From contig CM069872.1 of assembly GCA_036172665.1 (NCBI GenBank), positions 42,890,101 to 42,954,100 of the forward strand: 64,000 bases of DNA, read 5' to 3'. Source of the stretch: Prosopocoilus inquinatus (Eukaryota; Arthropoda; Insecta; Coleoptera; Lucanidae). The position numbers and the translations under genes are program-made. Shown piece by piece: positions 45,767 to 57,386 of the stretch. The notes under the pieces were generated by a model. The model had not been told where the DNA came from and made no database searches. It was given only the letters and a program-made list of their open reading frames with translations. Within the stretch, counting starts at the first letter, position 1, and every line of letters begins with the position of its first letter.

Positions 45767-46575
45767 CGGGTCTAGGACAATTCGCCATCGCCGATTTGTC
45801 GTCGCCGATTCGTCGTAGGTACAATTCACCGCCGGAAAACTCGCCGTCGGTAAATTCGCCGTCAGCGATTAAAGTTTTAAGTCCAGGTACATATCCAAAC
45901 AATAATATACCGATCATTATATGTAAATAAAATAAAGAAGTTAACATAATTAATGGAAAATAAAATAATTTGTTATTAATTAAATGTGATACATAGATAT
46001 TTGGCCTTCTAGGAAGTATTGCTTATTCTTCAGGGTGTTCGTAAAATCCCTCCAATTCTTCGTTTTTATATTTTCAGATTCTGCTCAAAATCATATTGAT
46101 TTTCATATCAATCAAAATCACTACATATCAAAAGTCGACTGCTTTGAAAATGTTGATTCATGAAAGCTCGTCATTTAAAATTATAAATTGAAAAAGGGGT
46201 TCCTTTAAAAAAAAATAGAATTATGATTATGTGTACGTACAGCACCGATTTGTTCGTAATTTTGTGTCTTACGGTGGTCGCACTGTATTTAGGAATTTAT
46301 TTTAACTTGAAATAGAAAAACAATAGTAAAGTCCATTTTAATTTACTTGAAAGGTACTGAAATTATAGTTATTTTCTTCAATTCGTAGGTATAACTTGGA
46401 TATTATCTAAAATGGTCAGAAAGTGTTTTAAAGCTTATCAAGCTAAATAAAGCAGTAACATGGGACGGCGAATTGGGCGGTCGGTAAATTGGATCGACAA
46501 CGAATTGGTTCTACGACGAATTGGCGACGGTGAATCGGCGACGGCGAGTTGGCGACGGCGAATCGTCCCATCCTC
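45767..46575. mobile_element. Fold-back transposon with CGCCGTCG tandem-repeat arms and 8-bp duplications
   Basis: The left arm (45767-45870) is a run of ATTCGCCGTCG/CCGATTCGTCG variants. The right arm (46465-46575) is the inverse (GACGGCGAATTGG variants). Identical 8-mers TACAATTT flank the ends (45759-45766 and 46576-46583), a target duplication of the length typical of hAT and P elements. The ~600-bp interior is AT-rich with no transposase. The ORF at 45738-45947 is an artefact of the arm. Confidence 0.8.
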
Positions 46576-46583
46576 TACAATTT

Positions 46584-48859
46584 AATCAAACTGCATTATA
46601 CACTATTCAAAAGTTAAAAGTAATCATTGTCGCTTGTTGATGTGTGTTTAATGGATCTGAAAACTTACAAGTACAAGCAATTTACCAAAAGTATTTTTTT
46701 TATAAATGCACATAAAACAGATGCTGGAGTCAGTTCAGAGTTTATTCATTAAATATTTAAGAAAAATCTTGAAATTGAAATTTAATTAAGCCAAACGATT
46801 AATGTCGCAAAGCTCAGTATACACGGAAGTTTCACGCTTAAATGGCTTCAATCACTGAACTTCAATATCAGACTTATCGCTACGAATCTGAGATGGGGAT
46901 CGAATTCGCGAGTCGAATAAAAACTTTATCCCCTTCGGATGGTACACACAATTTTCAATCGCCGAACTAAATCTTGCGTTCCCTGATTAAATCGGCTTCC
47001 TTCATTCTTGCTCCCTCTTTCATGACTTCATCCTGAAATACGAGACAATAATGCAGTATCGAAGCTGCATCGCAGCAACGGGAAATTCCATTAGTCTACC
47101 ACCATTCCACGTACCGCAAGTAATTTTAAAAATAATAATCTCTAAAAGAGTGTAATTAATTTCGTGAAGAGAAGCTCGAGCATCGTTTAGAATGCGAAAG
47201 GATATTTTACTGCGACCTCCCTCTCTCTTTTAATCTGTTTGTTTCTTGTCCCCTCGGAAATATTATTGGAAAACCGTAGGCACGCGTGTTGACTCAAGCG
47301 GATTTCCTCGAATGCTGTAGTAACACTGGGAAATACCTGAGGAAAATAAATCTAATTTCCTGCGTCGGCAAAACGAAGCTACCTGCACCTGATGCGATTA
47401 AGTGAAGAGAGCTTGAGATGTTGCATTTGAGATTGGATTTGTTACGGAGACGTCTTCTCGGTACCTGATCAAATCAGTTTACGAGAGTGTCTCATATGCC
47501 ATTATTAATTGATTCAGAAACTCACAGGGGTGTTTGTTATTTACATAATAACTAAAATCCAAACTTCGGAATCTTGTCAAGAGGATGAGGATGATGAATT
47601 CGACTGACTTTTTCGCCTATCTAACGGGTTAAAATCGATGAGGGTGATTGTTGGTTTTTATAGGCTATTAATCGATTCGAAAGGTCAAGTTGATAATGTC
47701 ATTTCATAAAATTAAGTCTCACGTATTATGAAACATTAAATCCATCGCACGTTATTGTTGTTATTGACCAATGAAATTTCAACTGCAACAAAGTAAATAT
47801 ACAGGGATATTCACGGCGAGTGGCCTTTAACGATTTTGTACAAACTATGTTATGGTTATCTTTAATAGTTTTCACGATGTTTGCGTCAAATTGATTTCTT
47901 ATCAAACACTGACATTGTATATGAATATAAAAGATGTGGAATTGTAATAATATATGGGATATTCCATTTAAAATAAGACAGTTACTGTTGACTTCCGATT
48001 GAACCGGAAATACGTCAATCCACTTCAAAATTTTAAGATTATATATCATATAACTCAACATGTATGATAAAATTTAATTTAACAACGCCGTGATTAATTA
48101 ATTAATTAACTCTGGATAAAGATCTGGATAAAGTTTGCGCGATGGGTCTGAAGTTTCTACATTCAAATTTGGTCACATCCAAACTTATATTACGGCGCCG
48201 GCTTTTGTATTTGCAAGTTGACCATTAACAACCGTCCACTAAAGTGATTAACCCTACTAAATTGATTCATTAGCATTTCGGATGATGAGAATGTATAGCC
48301 TCGACACTGCAGGCAACACCCAGCCATATTGTATTATTACACTAGCATGTTTAATAATTTCTTGATCGAATTTTGTTTTTAGTGAACACCTCTTTGGAGT
48401 TAATCTAGTGGAAATATTTTTTTTTATTTCCGAAATCAAAACCCACGAACCACCAAGAAGATTTATTTAAAATTAAGTGAAGCTTTATACTATCTAAAAT
48501 CATGCGTACCCAAGAATGCAGTTCAGGCATTTTGGAAAATTCGGAGAAATAAGGATAGCGTTATTACAAAAACCCTGAAAGATAGAAAAGGAGGCTTAAA
48601 CCCGTACTACATACTGTATTAACTCCGCTACGAAATGACTTCTGTTTTGATTATATTTTGAGATTTTTGTAAAAAAAATTCTTTTAAATAATCCGTACAA
48701 AGTTGGATCTCGATTTCTTTAAATAAAAGAAGTTCGGTTACGATTAAATTGAATACAAAAAAAAAAAAAAAACAAACATCTGTGAAGTGTAGCAACTTCT
48801 TCGCGAAATTAATTTCAAACTCAGAAAATTGACTGATTAAGGAAAAAAAATTAATCTTT
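46584..48859. other. No recognisable gene
   Basis: The 46800-47480 interval is GC-richer and could be conserved noncoding DNA. Small minus-strand frames (47726-48061, 48257-48439) lack protein-like content. An A run lies at 48758-48775. Confidence 0.35.
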
Positions 48860-49872
48860 CAACCAGGAACACATAACGCGTAATTAGTTCAGCACACGAA
48901 GGACTCGGAATATCGACTTCTTGCACGCTCCGGCTCCATTTAAAGATTTTCTGTCCCTTCCGGGTTGTTATGTAAGTGGGTAACGATGTTGCATTTGCTA
49001 ATACAAAAAACATCCTTAATTAAGTGCAGAAATTAGGTTTCACATGCGGGGATTCCATTGAAATTCAAGTTGTCGAACTTACTTGCAATGTTGCACCAGC
49101 AGATCGTATTTCACTAAAAGCAATTAATGTTCTCGCTCATTAATTATGTTTCAATGAGACGCTGACCGTTTTGATACATCGACTTTTGAACCCGAAGCTT
49201 TAGAAAATGCGCTCTCTCACATCCTGTACGGATAATTTAAAAAGGGAAATTTGTAAATCATTTATTAAGTCATTATTAGAGAGTTCTTCTGAATTCATTA
49301 TTATTATTGTTGAGTTTCAAGTAGTGAATCAATTAGAATCAGTGATTATAATGTCGGGGAATTCATTAATATATTTAGTTTAAAGTTATTAGTGAATTTT
49401 ATTCGTGAATCGGTCCGTGGAGGGCGGCATTTCATTAAGTACGGTGCAGGAAGACTAAATAATGCAAATCTTAAATTAATTATTACTTTTCGTTTGCCAA
49501 TATCCTGCCCGGCAAGCGAATGCTCGATATAAGAGAAAACGGATCGTGATGGCTACCTGCTTATAAGATAACTACGTTAACTATGTTTTTCTCACAATGT
49601 AACAAACCTCCGAATTTATAACCCTCGCATAAAAAAAAACTTAGCTTGTTACGACAGGGTGGAGTACGCCCTTATCAACTATGTGACAATAGTAACTTAG
49701 GAGAAACACATAACGCGTAATTAGTTCAACATTCGAAGGACTCGGAATGTTGGCTTCTTGCACGCCCCCGCGCTATTTAAAGACTTTTCTGTTCGTTCCA
49801 GATTGTTATGTAAATGGAAGATGATTCTGCCTTTGCAAAAATAATCTTTAATTAAGTGCAAAAACTAGGGGT
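48860..49872. repeat. Direct repeat pair (~175 bp) 840 bp apart
   Basis: Copies at 48866-49035 and 49705-49870 share ACACATAACGCGTAATTAGTT, GAAGGACTCGGAAT and CTTCTTGCACGC, then TTGTTATGTAA and CTTTAATTAAGTGCA-type sequence. The part between them includes the second copy (49070-49270) of the repeat at 23570-23720. Confidence 0.75.
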
Positions 49873-50727
49873 AATATTGCAGCTTCCGCCTCCTCGAACT
49901 CGTTGTTCCCGGCTAAAATAGAATTCTAAGAACTTACGACAGACGCCAACTAACCCTAACCTAGTTATAATAACACGTTATAATTCATTTCAAAATTATA
50001 ATATTATTTAATCGCAATATTCATTAAAAACAATTCATAAAAAAACATTGTATCTACCATAAATGACGTTTAGACTTTTTCTTCACGAGTTACGTACGGC
50101 TGGAAAGCAATTCAAAATAATTTTGTCGTGGTTTGTCACATACATGATGTTTTAGCAACATTTCTAAACCCTTTTCCATTTCCCCTGCACTAACTGTCCA
50201 TTGGAAAAGGTAAGGGCCTCGTATCGTCCGAAGTTAAAGTTCAAGTTTTTCTGCGGATGGATATCCATTGCAAGCACATAATAACTTGTTTTTTATTTTG
50301 TCAGTTTTGTGAAAGTTAATCAATATCGAACTACTTATATAATTTAAATTAAAAAAAAAGAAAAATCATTGCTTTCATATAATTAATCTGTGAAACTGGC
50401 ATACTTTTCCATGATGTTATAAAAACCCTATCTGGTAGCGTTCAGTATTAAGGGTGATAATAGGGTTATTTCCTTAACGAAAACAAATTACTACCGATAA
50501 TATCGTAAGTCGAGCGAATAAGTATCCCGGTGGATTCACTGAATTATTGTAATCCCTCTTTAATGCCTCTCGATGGTTTGCATCATTATTCATTCCCTCG
50601 ATTCACAATATTTTTTTTCTTTTCATAGAAATATCATTACCTTCTTAGTCGAATAATATGAACGAATTAATAAGAAAATAATTTTGACGTATGTATGTTT
50701 AAACAATCGTGATAATTTTAAAACCTA
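49873..50727. other. No recognisable feature
   Basis: AT-rich, no gene supported. Confidence 0.4.
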
Positions 50728-50737
50728 ACTCATTATT

Positions 50738-50900
50738 ACAGAACGGATCTTTGTACATGTACCGGTGTAAGGGAGGAGTAGGAGCGGGAGGTCGCGCCTT
50801 TGCGTCGTGTGTTAATTTGAATCACAGTCCTATTACGAAGTCGTGATCGCCCGCTCATACTCCTCCCTTCCACCGGTACATGTATCAAGATCCGCTCTGT
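50738..50900. mobile_element. MITE with ACAGA(A/G)CGGATC termini
   Basis: Arms of ~55 bp: ACAGAACGGATCTTTGTACATG and TACCGGTG...GGGAGGAGTA-type on the left, mirrored by TACTCCTCCCTTCCACCGGTA and CATGTATCAAGATCCGCTCTGT on the right. The 8-mer ACTCATTA lies just outside both ends (50728-50735 and 50901-50908), slightly offset on the left, so an 8-bp target duplication is likely. CAG termini and 8 bp suggest a hAT-type element. Confidence 0.75.
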
Positions 50901-50908
50901 ACTCATTA

Positions 50909-52200
50909 AATTAAGACAGTTTTTTGACGTAGCATAATTTGCAAACTTCTCTGTCTAGCTAGAACAATATAAAAATCAGAAAGCCAACAAAATCTTTTGT
51001 TATTCAATCGCATTAAACGAACTCTCTTGCTTCTTCTTTAATTTTCAATGTCCTAAAACTCTAGGACGGAAAGCAATTAATTTATTTTTATCCTATTGAT
51101 AAGATTAAAAAGGGGCCAGATGCCTCGTACGCTTTTATTGGTCACTACTGGCAATTTGGGGATACAACCAGGGAAACGCCGTTATCCGGTAAACGCAGGA
51201 ATTCGTGCCGAATTGACAGGACTAAGGATAACGACTCCCTGTTATCTGAAAACGTCCGGCACGTTCGCATCAATTCGGCTAATGCCTCGGTCCGTCGTAT
51301 TTTTCAAGATTTGTCCTGCGAGACGAACATAATTTGTAGTTCGAAAATAATTCGGACAATGGGCTAAGGCGAAAATATGATCCTTGAGACCATCTCGAAG
51401 ATATTTTCGGGCGGCGGAAAAGTGTTTGGTGGAGTGGAGGTTGTTGCTTTACTCGATCGAGTCCTTAATGATGCGAACGGGGAAAGAATGAATCTGCTTC
51501 AAACTAACGCACTTCTGGCTTTCTAATTGTAGATAAAACTCTTGAATGGGTTTGTGCTATCCTGTTGAGAACAAAGAAACGCAAGGTTTTATATTTATAC
51601 AGAAAATCAGATTTATTCTTCACTTTCAGTAAATCATTTTGCATTCAAATTCAAACTCTAATTGCTTCCAAATGTGTTTTGATACTGATGCATTACGAAG
51701 AACAACCTGAGATATCAAAAATGAGACTTTCATGTTCAGAAAACTATTAGAAGTATCATTTACACCAATAAGAAAACGTTAAAATCACTGCCAAGACTTG
51801 TCCCTATTTTTCATGTCGTCAGTGGTACCTATGAGGGTTGAAAATATAATAAAAGATAAGCAGATTAAAGAAAGCCTTGCTTTCACTTGCACATATGTGG
51901 TGGGACAAACTTTTTCACGTCAAATCCGACGATGAGAGTGAGAAAGGGATTCAATTTATTGTAGGGCCAAAATTCCGACTAAATTGTGGTTGAATTCTTG
52001 GTTTCCGGTTGAATCCGCGTGTCTCGGATTTCTTCTACTGCGGGCGTTTCATTCTTCAACCGTAAAATCCGAAAAATTTTCAGACATCCCAATAACCTGA
52101 ACCGCGATTATGACTTCTACCTTCACAATACTTAGAAACATCTCATTAACTATCCATCACGCACCAACAAACCAATCCCCGCTCACCATTCCCCCCGCTG
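50909..52200. other. No recognisable gene
   Basis: 51090-51340 is GC-richer with an open plus frame (51096-51332) that resembles no protein known to me. Confidence 0.35.
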
Positions 52201-52214
52201 CCCCCACTGACCAC

Positions 52215-52222
52215 TATAAATA
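52215..52222 (+). promoter_or_regulatory. Possible core promoter (TATAAATA)
   Basis: TATAAATA sits in an unusually C-rich setting. About 30 bp downstream CACAGTCTCAACG could serve as start site. A 47-codon frame (MKLLKHRNPSSSRCR...) opens at 52335. It lies 565 bp upstream of the LDLa exon, so it might serve that gene or a neighbour; no transcript evidence can be read from the DNA. Confidence 0.28.
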
Positions 52223-52786
52223 CCACGACAACGCACATACCTACACAGTCTCAACGACTAACAAGAAGCAGTAGCAAGTTAAGCTCTGACTAAACTATTT
52301 CTGCACCAATTGAATTCTATTGTTTTTATCGTGCATGAAGCTTCTGAAACATCGAAATCCATCCAGCAGTAGATGTCGTGTAATTGTCCATTCCGTTACG
52401 CTTCCATTACACTTGGAACCAAATGTTGTGCCAACATGTTTATTTTCTCAACCTTTTGCAGCTGCCAAGTATTGATAAAAACGGAGATTTCCTATTAATT
52501 GTTTATGCTAAAATACAACACCGTATGTATTGATAAACGATCAAAGTTTTAGAAATTTCGTGACTGCAACATCTTCCGTGTTATTTTCTATTCGATTTGA
52601 AATAATAAATTTTCCGTGCAGAATTCTTCATTCTGAAAGTGTCAAGTAAAAACATTTTTGTTTAAAATAATGCGAACCTCTCGGACTTTTTTCTTTTTAA
52701 TGTAAATGTGTATTTATCTGGTAGTTAATAACAAAATAATAATCCCTTTTTGTACAGCAAACTAAGATGTCTTTTCCTTCTTACAG

Positions 52787-52947
52787 AGTGTCCCCCGGCA
52801 AGCGACGGCATGGAAAGATTCGCCTGCCCAACACCCGACCGACAAGGTCGATACCATTGCATAGATGATCATGTACTGTGCGATGGCTTCATAGACTGTC
52901 CTTCTGGTGAAGATGAGGATCGCCAGTCGTGCATGTTTTACAAAACG
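52787..52947 (+). CDS. Internal exon: LDL-receptor class A domain, prohormone-4/ITG-like candidate
   Basis: A 161-bp exon lies between a pyrimidine-rich acceptor (CTTTTCCTTCTTACAG) and a donor (ACG|GTAAGA). It enters in phase 1 and leaves in phase 0. It encodes one complete LDLa module: six cysteines (in ECPP, FAC, YHC, VLC, IDC, QSC) with the calcium-binding acidic end CDGFIDCPSGEDED. LDLa modules are disulfide-bonded extracellular folds, so the protein is secreted or membrane-bound. The wording ERFACPTPDRQGRYHCIDDH and the CMFYKT exit recall insect prohormone-4 (ITG-like neuropeptide precursor), which from memory contains a single LDLa module; Jeb/HEN-1-like secreted ligands are the alternative. 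I found no signal-peptide exon or following exon in the window, so introns must be large. Confidence 0.85.
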
Positions 52948-53612
52948 GTAAGAAGAATTATTTTTTAATCTTTACAATGAAAAAAAAATACTAGTTAAAT
53001 CACCTACAGGACGTATACGAATTCGATCGACAAACATTTTGAGTATATTTGGCGCCTCAAGACGTACAGGGTGACTATGCGAGACCCACCACCTTTAACC
53101 TCTTTATTTTTAAATTTTGAAATAGAAAGAAGTGTCTATTATAAAATCTTTATAGACTGATTCAAAGTTTACAGAAAAACAAATGAACAATGCATAACTG
53201 AGATATAAACTGGAATTTAAATGGAACACTTGGTATATTTGAAATCTTAAATAATAATCGCGTTTCTTTTTCTTAAACATATTTTATTTTTTAAAACTTG
53301 GTTTAATTGTAATTCCTGGCATTTTGTCTAAGAGACGATTATTCACATTTTATGACAGGTGTCGGTATCTACCCCTTGGCGATCGATTGAAGACTTAAAA
53401 GAAGTCGATGAACCTTTAGGGGTCTGCTAGTGCTCTTTCAGGCAGTCGGAGCTGTTAAGTCTTGTTTAATGGAGACCTAACTGAATAGTTTATAAAAAAA
53501 GTAAAAGATCTACAAATAATATTAAATAAATTTGAATCAGCTCGAATAAAAGAGAAAACGAAAGACGTTCAATTGATTATCGAAATCAAAACACCCCTAA
53601 AATACGAGTAAA
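52948..53612. other. Intron-like AT-rich DNA
   Basis: Follows the LDLa exon donor. ACAGGGTGACTATGCGAGACC at about 53067 resembles the CAGGGTG start of many insect DNA transposons, but no second end was found. Confidence 0.35.
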
Positions 53613-53705
53613 ATTGAGCAAAATTTTGTTACAATCGTTCAATTTGTCAATCCCAATGCAATATTAGGTCAAAAGGCAATCGCAGGATGCCGCTATTCAA
53701 ACTGT
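53613..53705 (-). repeat. Relic of the 363-bp ribozyme repeat, ribozyme deleted
   Basis: CAATTTGTCAATCC(C)AATGCAATATTAGGTCAAAA and GCAATCGCAGGATG match the reverse complement of 61619-61670. They are preceded directly by the part that follows the hammerhead (CAAAATTTTGTTACAATCG). The ~100 bp with the ribozyme is missing between them. Confidence 0.6.
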
Positions 53706-53739
53706 TCTTGAATAAAATTGAATGAAATAAAAACAAAAG

Positions 53740-54580
53740 ACAATCGTCAAACAAGACCGGACGAAAATAAAAATTGTGTGAAACTCGTTAAGTCAAATCG
53801 GCAGAATTAAAATGTAAAATAAAATAATCTTAAATCGTGTAAAAGACAAACAAAAGACAATCAACCGATAATTTAAAAAAACTAAAGTCATGTCAAATAA
53901 AATCAAACCGAAGAAAAAAGAAAATACAAGGTGATAAGTTGCTAATTTAAAAGTAAAAAACAAAACTAATGAAATCGATTAAAAGAAAAAACAAATTGAT
54001 TATATTAAAAATTAAACATTTTAAAAATGGTCATAATTTGTCACGATACAAAGAATAATCTCCAAATATTAACAAAACAGGGCGATCGGTTAATAATTAA
54101 AAAACAAAATAAAGTCAAGTCGAATAAAAGAGAAAATAAAATGGCGATCAATTGACGGCATTAAAGTCGAAAATAAATTCGCACTCGAAAAGAAAAACAA
54201 ACAGCGATCAATTGACAATTAAAAATAAAATCAAGACAAATAAAATCGAAGAAATGATGGTAAATGGCAAAACAAAACTAACTAAATCTATTAACAGAAG
54301 AAATAAAGCTCGATCAATTGAGTATATTGAAAATTAAATGAAATAAAGTCGAATAAGGAATTAAAAAAAAAGATGATCTTTAACAAAAATGAGACTAAAA
54401 GAAAAATTCTATAAAATTAAGATAAAATCAAATCGATTCAAGAGCACTTGCGAATTTTTAATTGAAAGTTTGAATAAAAGAGAATGAAATCGAAGAGAAG
54501 AAAAAATACGATCGATGTATAATGAAAAAATAAAATAGAATAAAGACAAATAGAATAATAAATTGTCACGATTTACCAAA
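53740..54580. repeat. A-rich degenerate tandem repeat (GATCAATTGACAATT type)
   Basis: GA(T/C)(C/A)AATTGA(C/T) motifs alternate with AAATAAAATAAAGTCAAATAAAAGAAAA-type linkers at 50-100 bp spacing. Lys/Asn-rich frames such as 54152-54337 are artefacts. Confidence 0.6.
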
Positions 54581-56292
54581 ATTTTATATCCGCGTAAAAA
54601 TATTATTATTTTGGAGATTAATGGTGAAGTGATATTTTCTTTCTGAAGTTTTAAAAGTGCAACTTATAAATATCTCGAAAACTATTCGTTTTATTAAAGT
54701 AATTTAATTTGATATCCGAATATGTAGAGATATTCTATTTCAGAAAGAAAAATGTCGGTTTATATCTCGGTTATTCGATGTGCATTTGTTATTTGGTAAA
54801 CGTCAGTAAAAATTTGGAATTAGTCTGTTACTGATAATCTAATTTCTTTCACTAATCAACTTCAATGCAGCGCGAAAATATGTTGGTTTATAAAACCTTA
54901 TCACGGGCTTCAAAATTTACCCAGGAGCTGACGCGCTCTAGCTAGAACTCACGGTCAACCAGTGGATTTGCAAATGAATTAGCCTAATTATATTCATCGT
55001 AATTTCTACAACGGTTTCACGCTATTTTCTGCCTTATCTTCTTTGTTTATTAACAAAACTGCTATCTAAATTGACTTTTAAGATCGCAAAATGCTGCATT
55101 TAGTCTACGCTATTTCCCTTAGCACACATTGTTGACATGAGATAAGCTGTACAGAAGTAAGTAACTTAAAGTTCCAGGTACACAACTTGCAAGAAAACTC
55201 AACTTATTTTAATAATTTTGAAGATTTTAGTTTATGTAGATTTCTTATAGTTTGTTCTCCTAATTAGAACGTGTCTCAAAAATTTTAGAACATTTTTAAG
55301 CGACCCTCTCACAATGAAAAAAGAACCGGCAACCGAATCCTCGTCCGTTTTCAACCGCTAATAAGGGGAAGTACCAGGTCGGATATCCATGGTTACGTAC
55401 GTTGGATGTTACGTGACGAGGTGAAATTTCAGCGAGCGCTAAAATAGCCATATTAAAACGCCCGGTGTGATATAACAAAGCACCGGATCACCGCGCTACA
55501 TAATTTAAGTGCGGGTTTAGTTGTTGCGCGTTAGGTAATGTTCTGCGTGGTTTATTTCTGGAAACCGAGCTCATAACCCTGAAAGATTGTGACGTTATGG
55601 GTTTGATGTTCCTCAATCCGATTAAATGAAATCGACCGAATCATTTTCTCATTTAATTAGTCACTGAAATAGTTCACATTTTAATTAGATTTGTTTTACT
55701 CAAAGTTTTTGAAATATGAGAAGGCCTTCAATATCAGAAGGACCAAAATCATTTACATTTAAGTATCATTTACTGACTCTAATCATTTCAAATATTCCAA
55801 TGCATTAATTAAATCCTCGTCACTTTGTCTCTTTTCATTTCAGGGATACTGACATTTTCCTATGACATTTGGTGGATGCGCCGAGTGCTTACAAAAGTCT
55901 CAATGACTCAAAAATGGTGGGATACCTTAAGATGCCACTATTGTGTTCTTAATGAATTCTGTTTAACAGAAACCAGTACAGTGAAAGGTGATGAATATGT
56001 GGCTTTATCTTATATCGTTTCCGGTACATTGAAATTTGGTGGATGCGCCAGGTCTTTATAAGTTATGTATCCTAACTGATTGTGCTTAATCTACGTGACA
56101 AAAATTAGCTTGTCCTATCTGATCATCTTTAATATGTGACAAAAGTTGGCTTCGGTGTTCCATTTATGATGATGAAAGCTGACTTCAATGTCCTATCTGA
56201 TTGTGTCCAAAAATTATAACCGTTATTAAAGGCAAAACGCTGCCCCGGAACTATCACTCTGCTGGCGAGATCAACCTGCCGTTCCTTCCTAG
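54581..56292. other. No gene; diverged GGTGGATGCGC and GTCCTATCTGA repeats
   Basis: TTTGGTGGATGCGCC recurs at 55868 and 56035. (T/G)TCCTATCTGAT recurs at 56112 and 56190, the same core as in the 57.4-58.3 kb repeats. A GC-richer patch at 55290-55510 has no supported gene. Confidence 0.4.
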
Positions 56293-56470
56293 CAAGTATT
56301 CTGTCTTGGTCAACCGCAGGGTATTAACCGCTCTACCCTGCAAGCATTCTGCTGGTCATCCGCAGCGTGTGAACCGCTCTCTTGTATGGTCATCGGAGGA
56401 TATGAACCGTTCCCCTCTCTAGTATATTCTGCTGGTCATCCGTAGGATATAAACCGCCTCCCCTCTGGTG
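56293..56470. repeat. Short minisatellite, CTGCTGGTCATCCGCAGG type
   Basis: Three to four diverged units of AGTATTCTGCTGGTCATCCG-CAGGGTATGAACCGCTC-CCCTCT type start at 56293, 56343, 56386 (partial) and 56421. They are GC-richer than the neighbourhood. Confidence 0.7.
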
Positions 56471-56812
56471 TGGTCTTCCCGCCAACCCTGTTTCTTTCTT
56501 AAGGCGGCCAACGTCATCCGTTTGCATCGCTCCGCAGTCGTCATTATCGCCGCCAGGAACATTTCGTGAAGCGACACTTTATTACGTTATGGTTTATTAC
56601 ATTTTGTTAACTGTTAAATACATTTGTTTATTACATTAGAACTTAGACTTATATTATATACATACAACTCCACTGAGTTAAACCGGAAAGCACAAAAGGA
56701 AGTTACAAAGTTGCGTCTCTTCTATTTTTTTATTAATAATTGTCAGATACCTCCCCGTGCTCGTAGTTTTTGGGCGTAAGCCAAATTTTATTGTTACTTA
56801 TTACAGTAATCA
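56471..56812. other. No recognisable feature
   Basis: Nothing supported. Confidence 0.4.
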
Positions 56813-56871
56813 GCTGCGGTGTCGAAGTGGTTAAGGAGGTTCGAATCCTGTCTGCAACGAAAATCCTTTTT
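56813..56871 (+). tRNA. tRNA-Ser-like relic lacking anticodon and variable arms
   Basis: GCTGCGGTGTCGAAGTGGTTAAGG matches the acceptor/D-arm pattern of eukaryotic tRNA-Ser, including the A box. It is joined directly to GGTTCGAATCC (B box), CTGCAACGA and a T5 pol III terminator (56867-56871). Anticodon and variable arms are missing, so it cannot decode. It is either a deleted tRNA pseudogene or the pol III promoter of a small retroposon. Confidence 0.55.
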
Positions 56872-57386
56872 CATTATTATAGTAGATTTAAGTTTTGGAA
56901 TGTCTTCTTCGACATTTATTGAATTGTTTTGATCATTTTTTTGTATTTCAATTTTAGCATACATTTATTTATTTGCTTCTTTTCTTCTTGAGATGGCGTT
57001 TACGATGTAAATATACTTCAAAAGATATTTACCTATTTACCTACTTAACGTAAGAGATTTGTGAAAGAATATTTAAAATTCGATTCGACGATGTTACAAT
57101 TACTAGGTGAGCATGACCTACTCACGTAGAACAGTATTTTCTTTTAATTTAATTATTTTGTAAAAGAAAAACTCAAGAAATTCTGGCATAGAACATGATA
57201 TATTGTACATTTTAATGAATATACTTAAATTCTAGGAAAACTGTTACCGATGACGCTTTCTTTCTTTTTATTTGTAATTAACATGCACATTAGACAGACT
57301 TCATTTGTAATTATTTAAGCAACTTGATTATGTATGTGAACATTATCTTCGTTGATTGAGTTTCAGCTGTGAAGGAAAGTCAGGGC
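56872..57386. other. No recognisable feature
   Basis: AT-rich; nothing supported. Confidence 0.4.

Noticed and set aside
45738..45947. 69-codon minus ORF with DGEFTDGEFSGGEL repeats
   Set aside because: This is the translation of the CGCCGTCG repeat arm of the fold-back element, not a peptide gene.
50751..50885. Hairpin at 50.75-50.89 kb as a pre-miRNA
   Set aside because: Arms are too long and are explained by MITE termini with flanking duplications.
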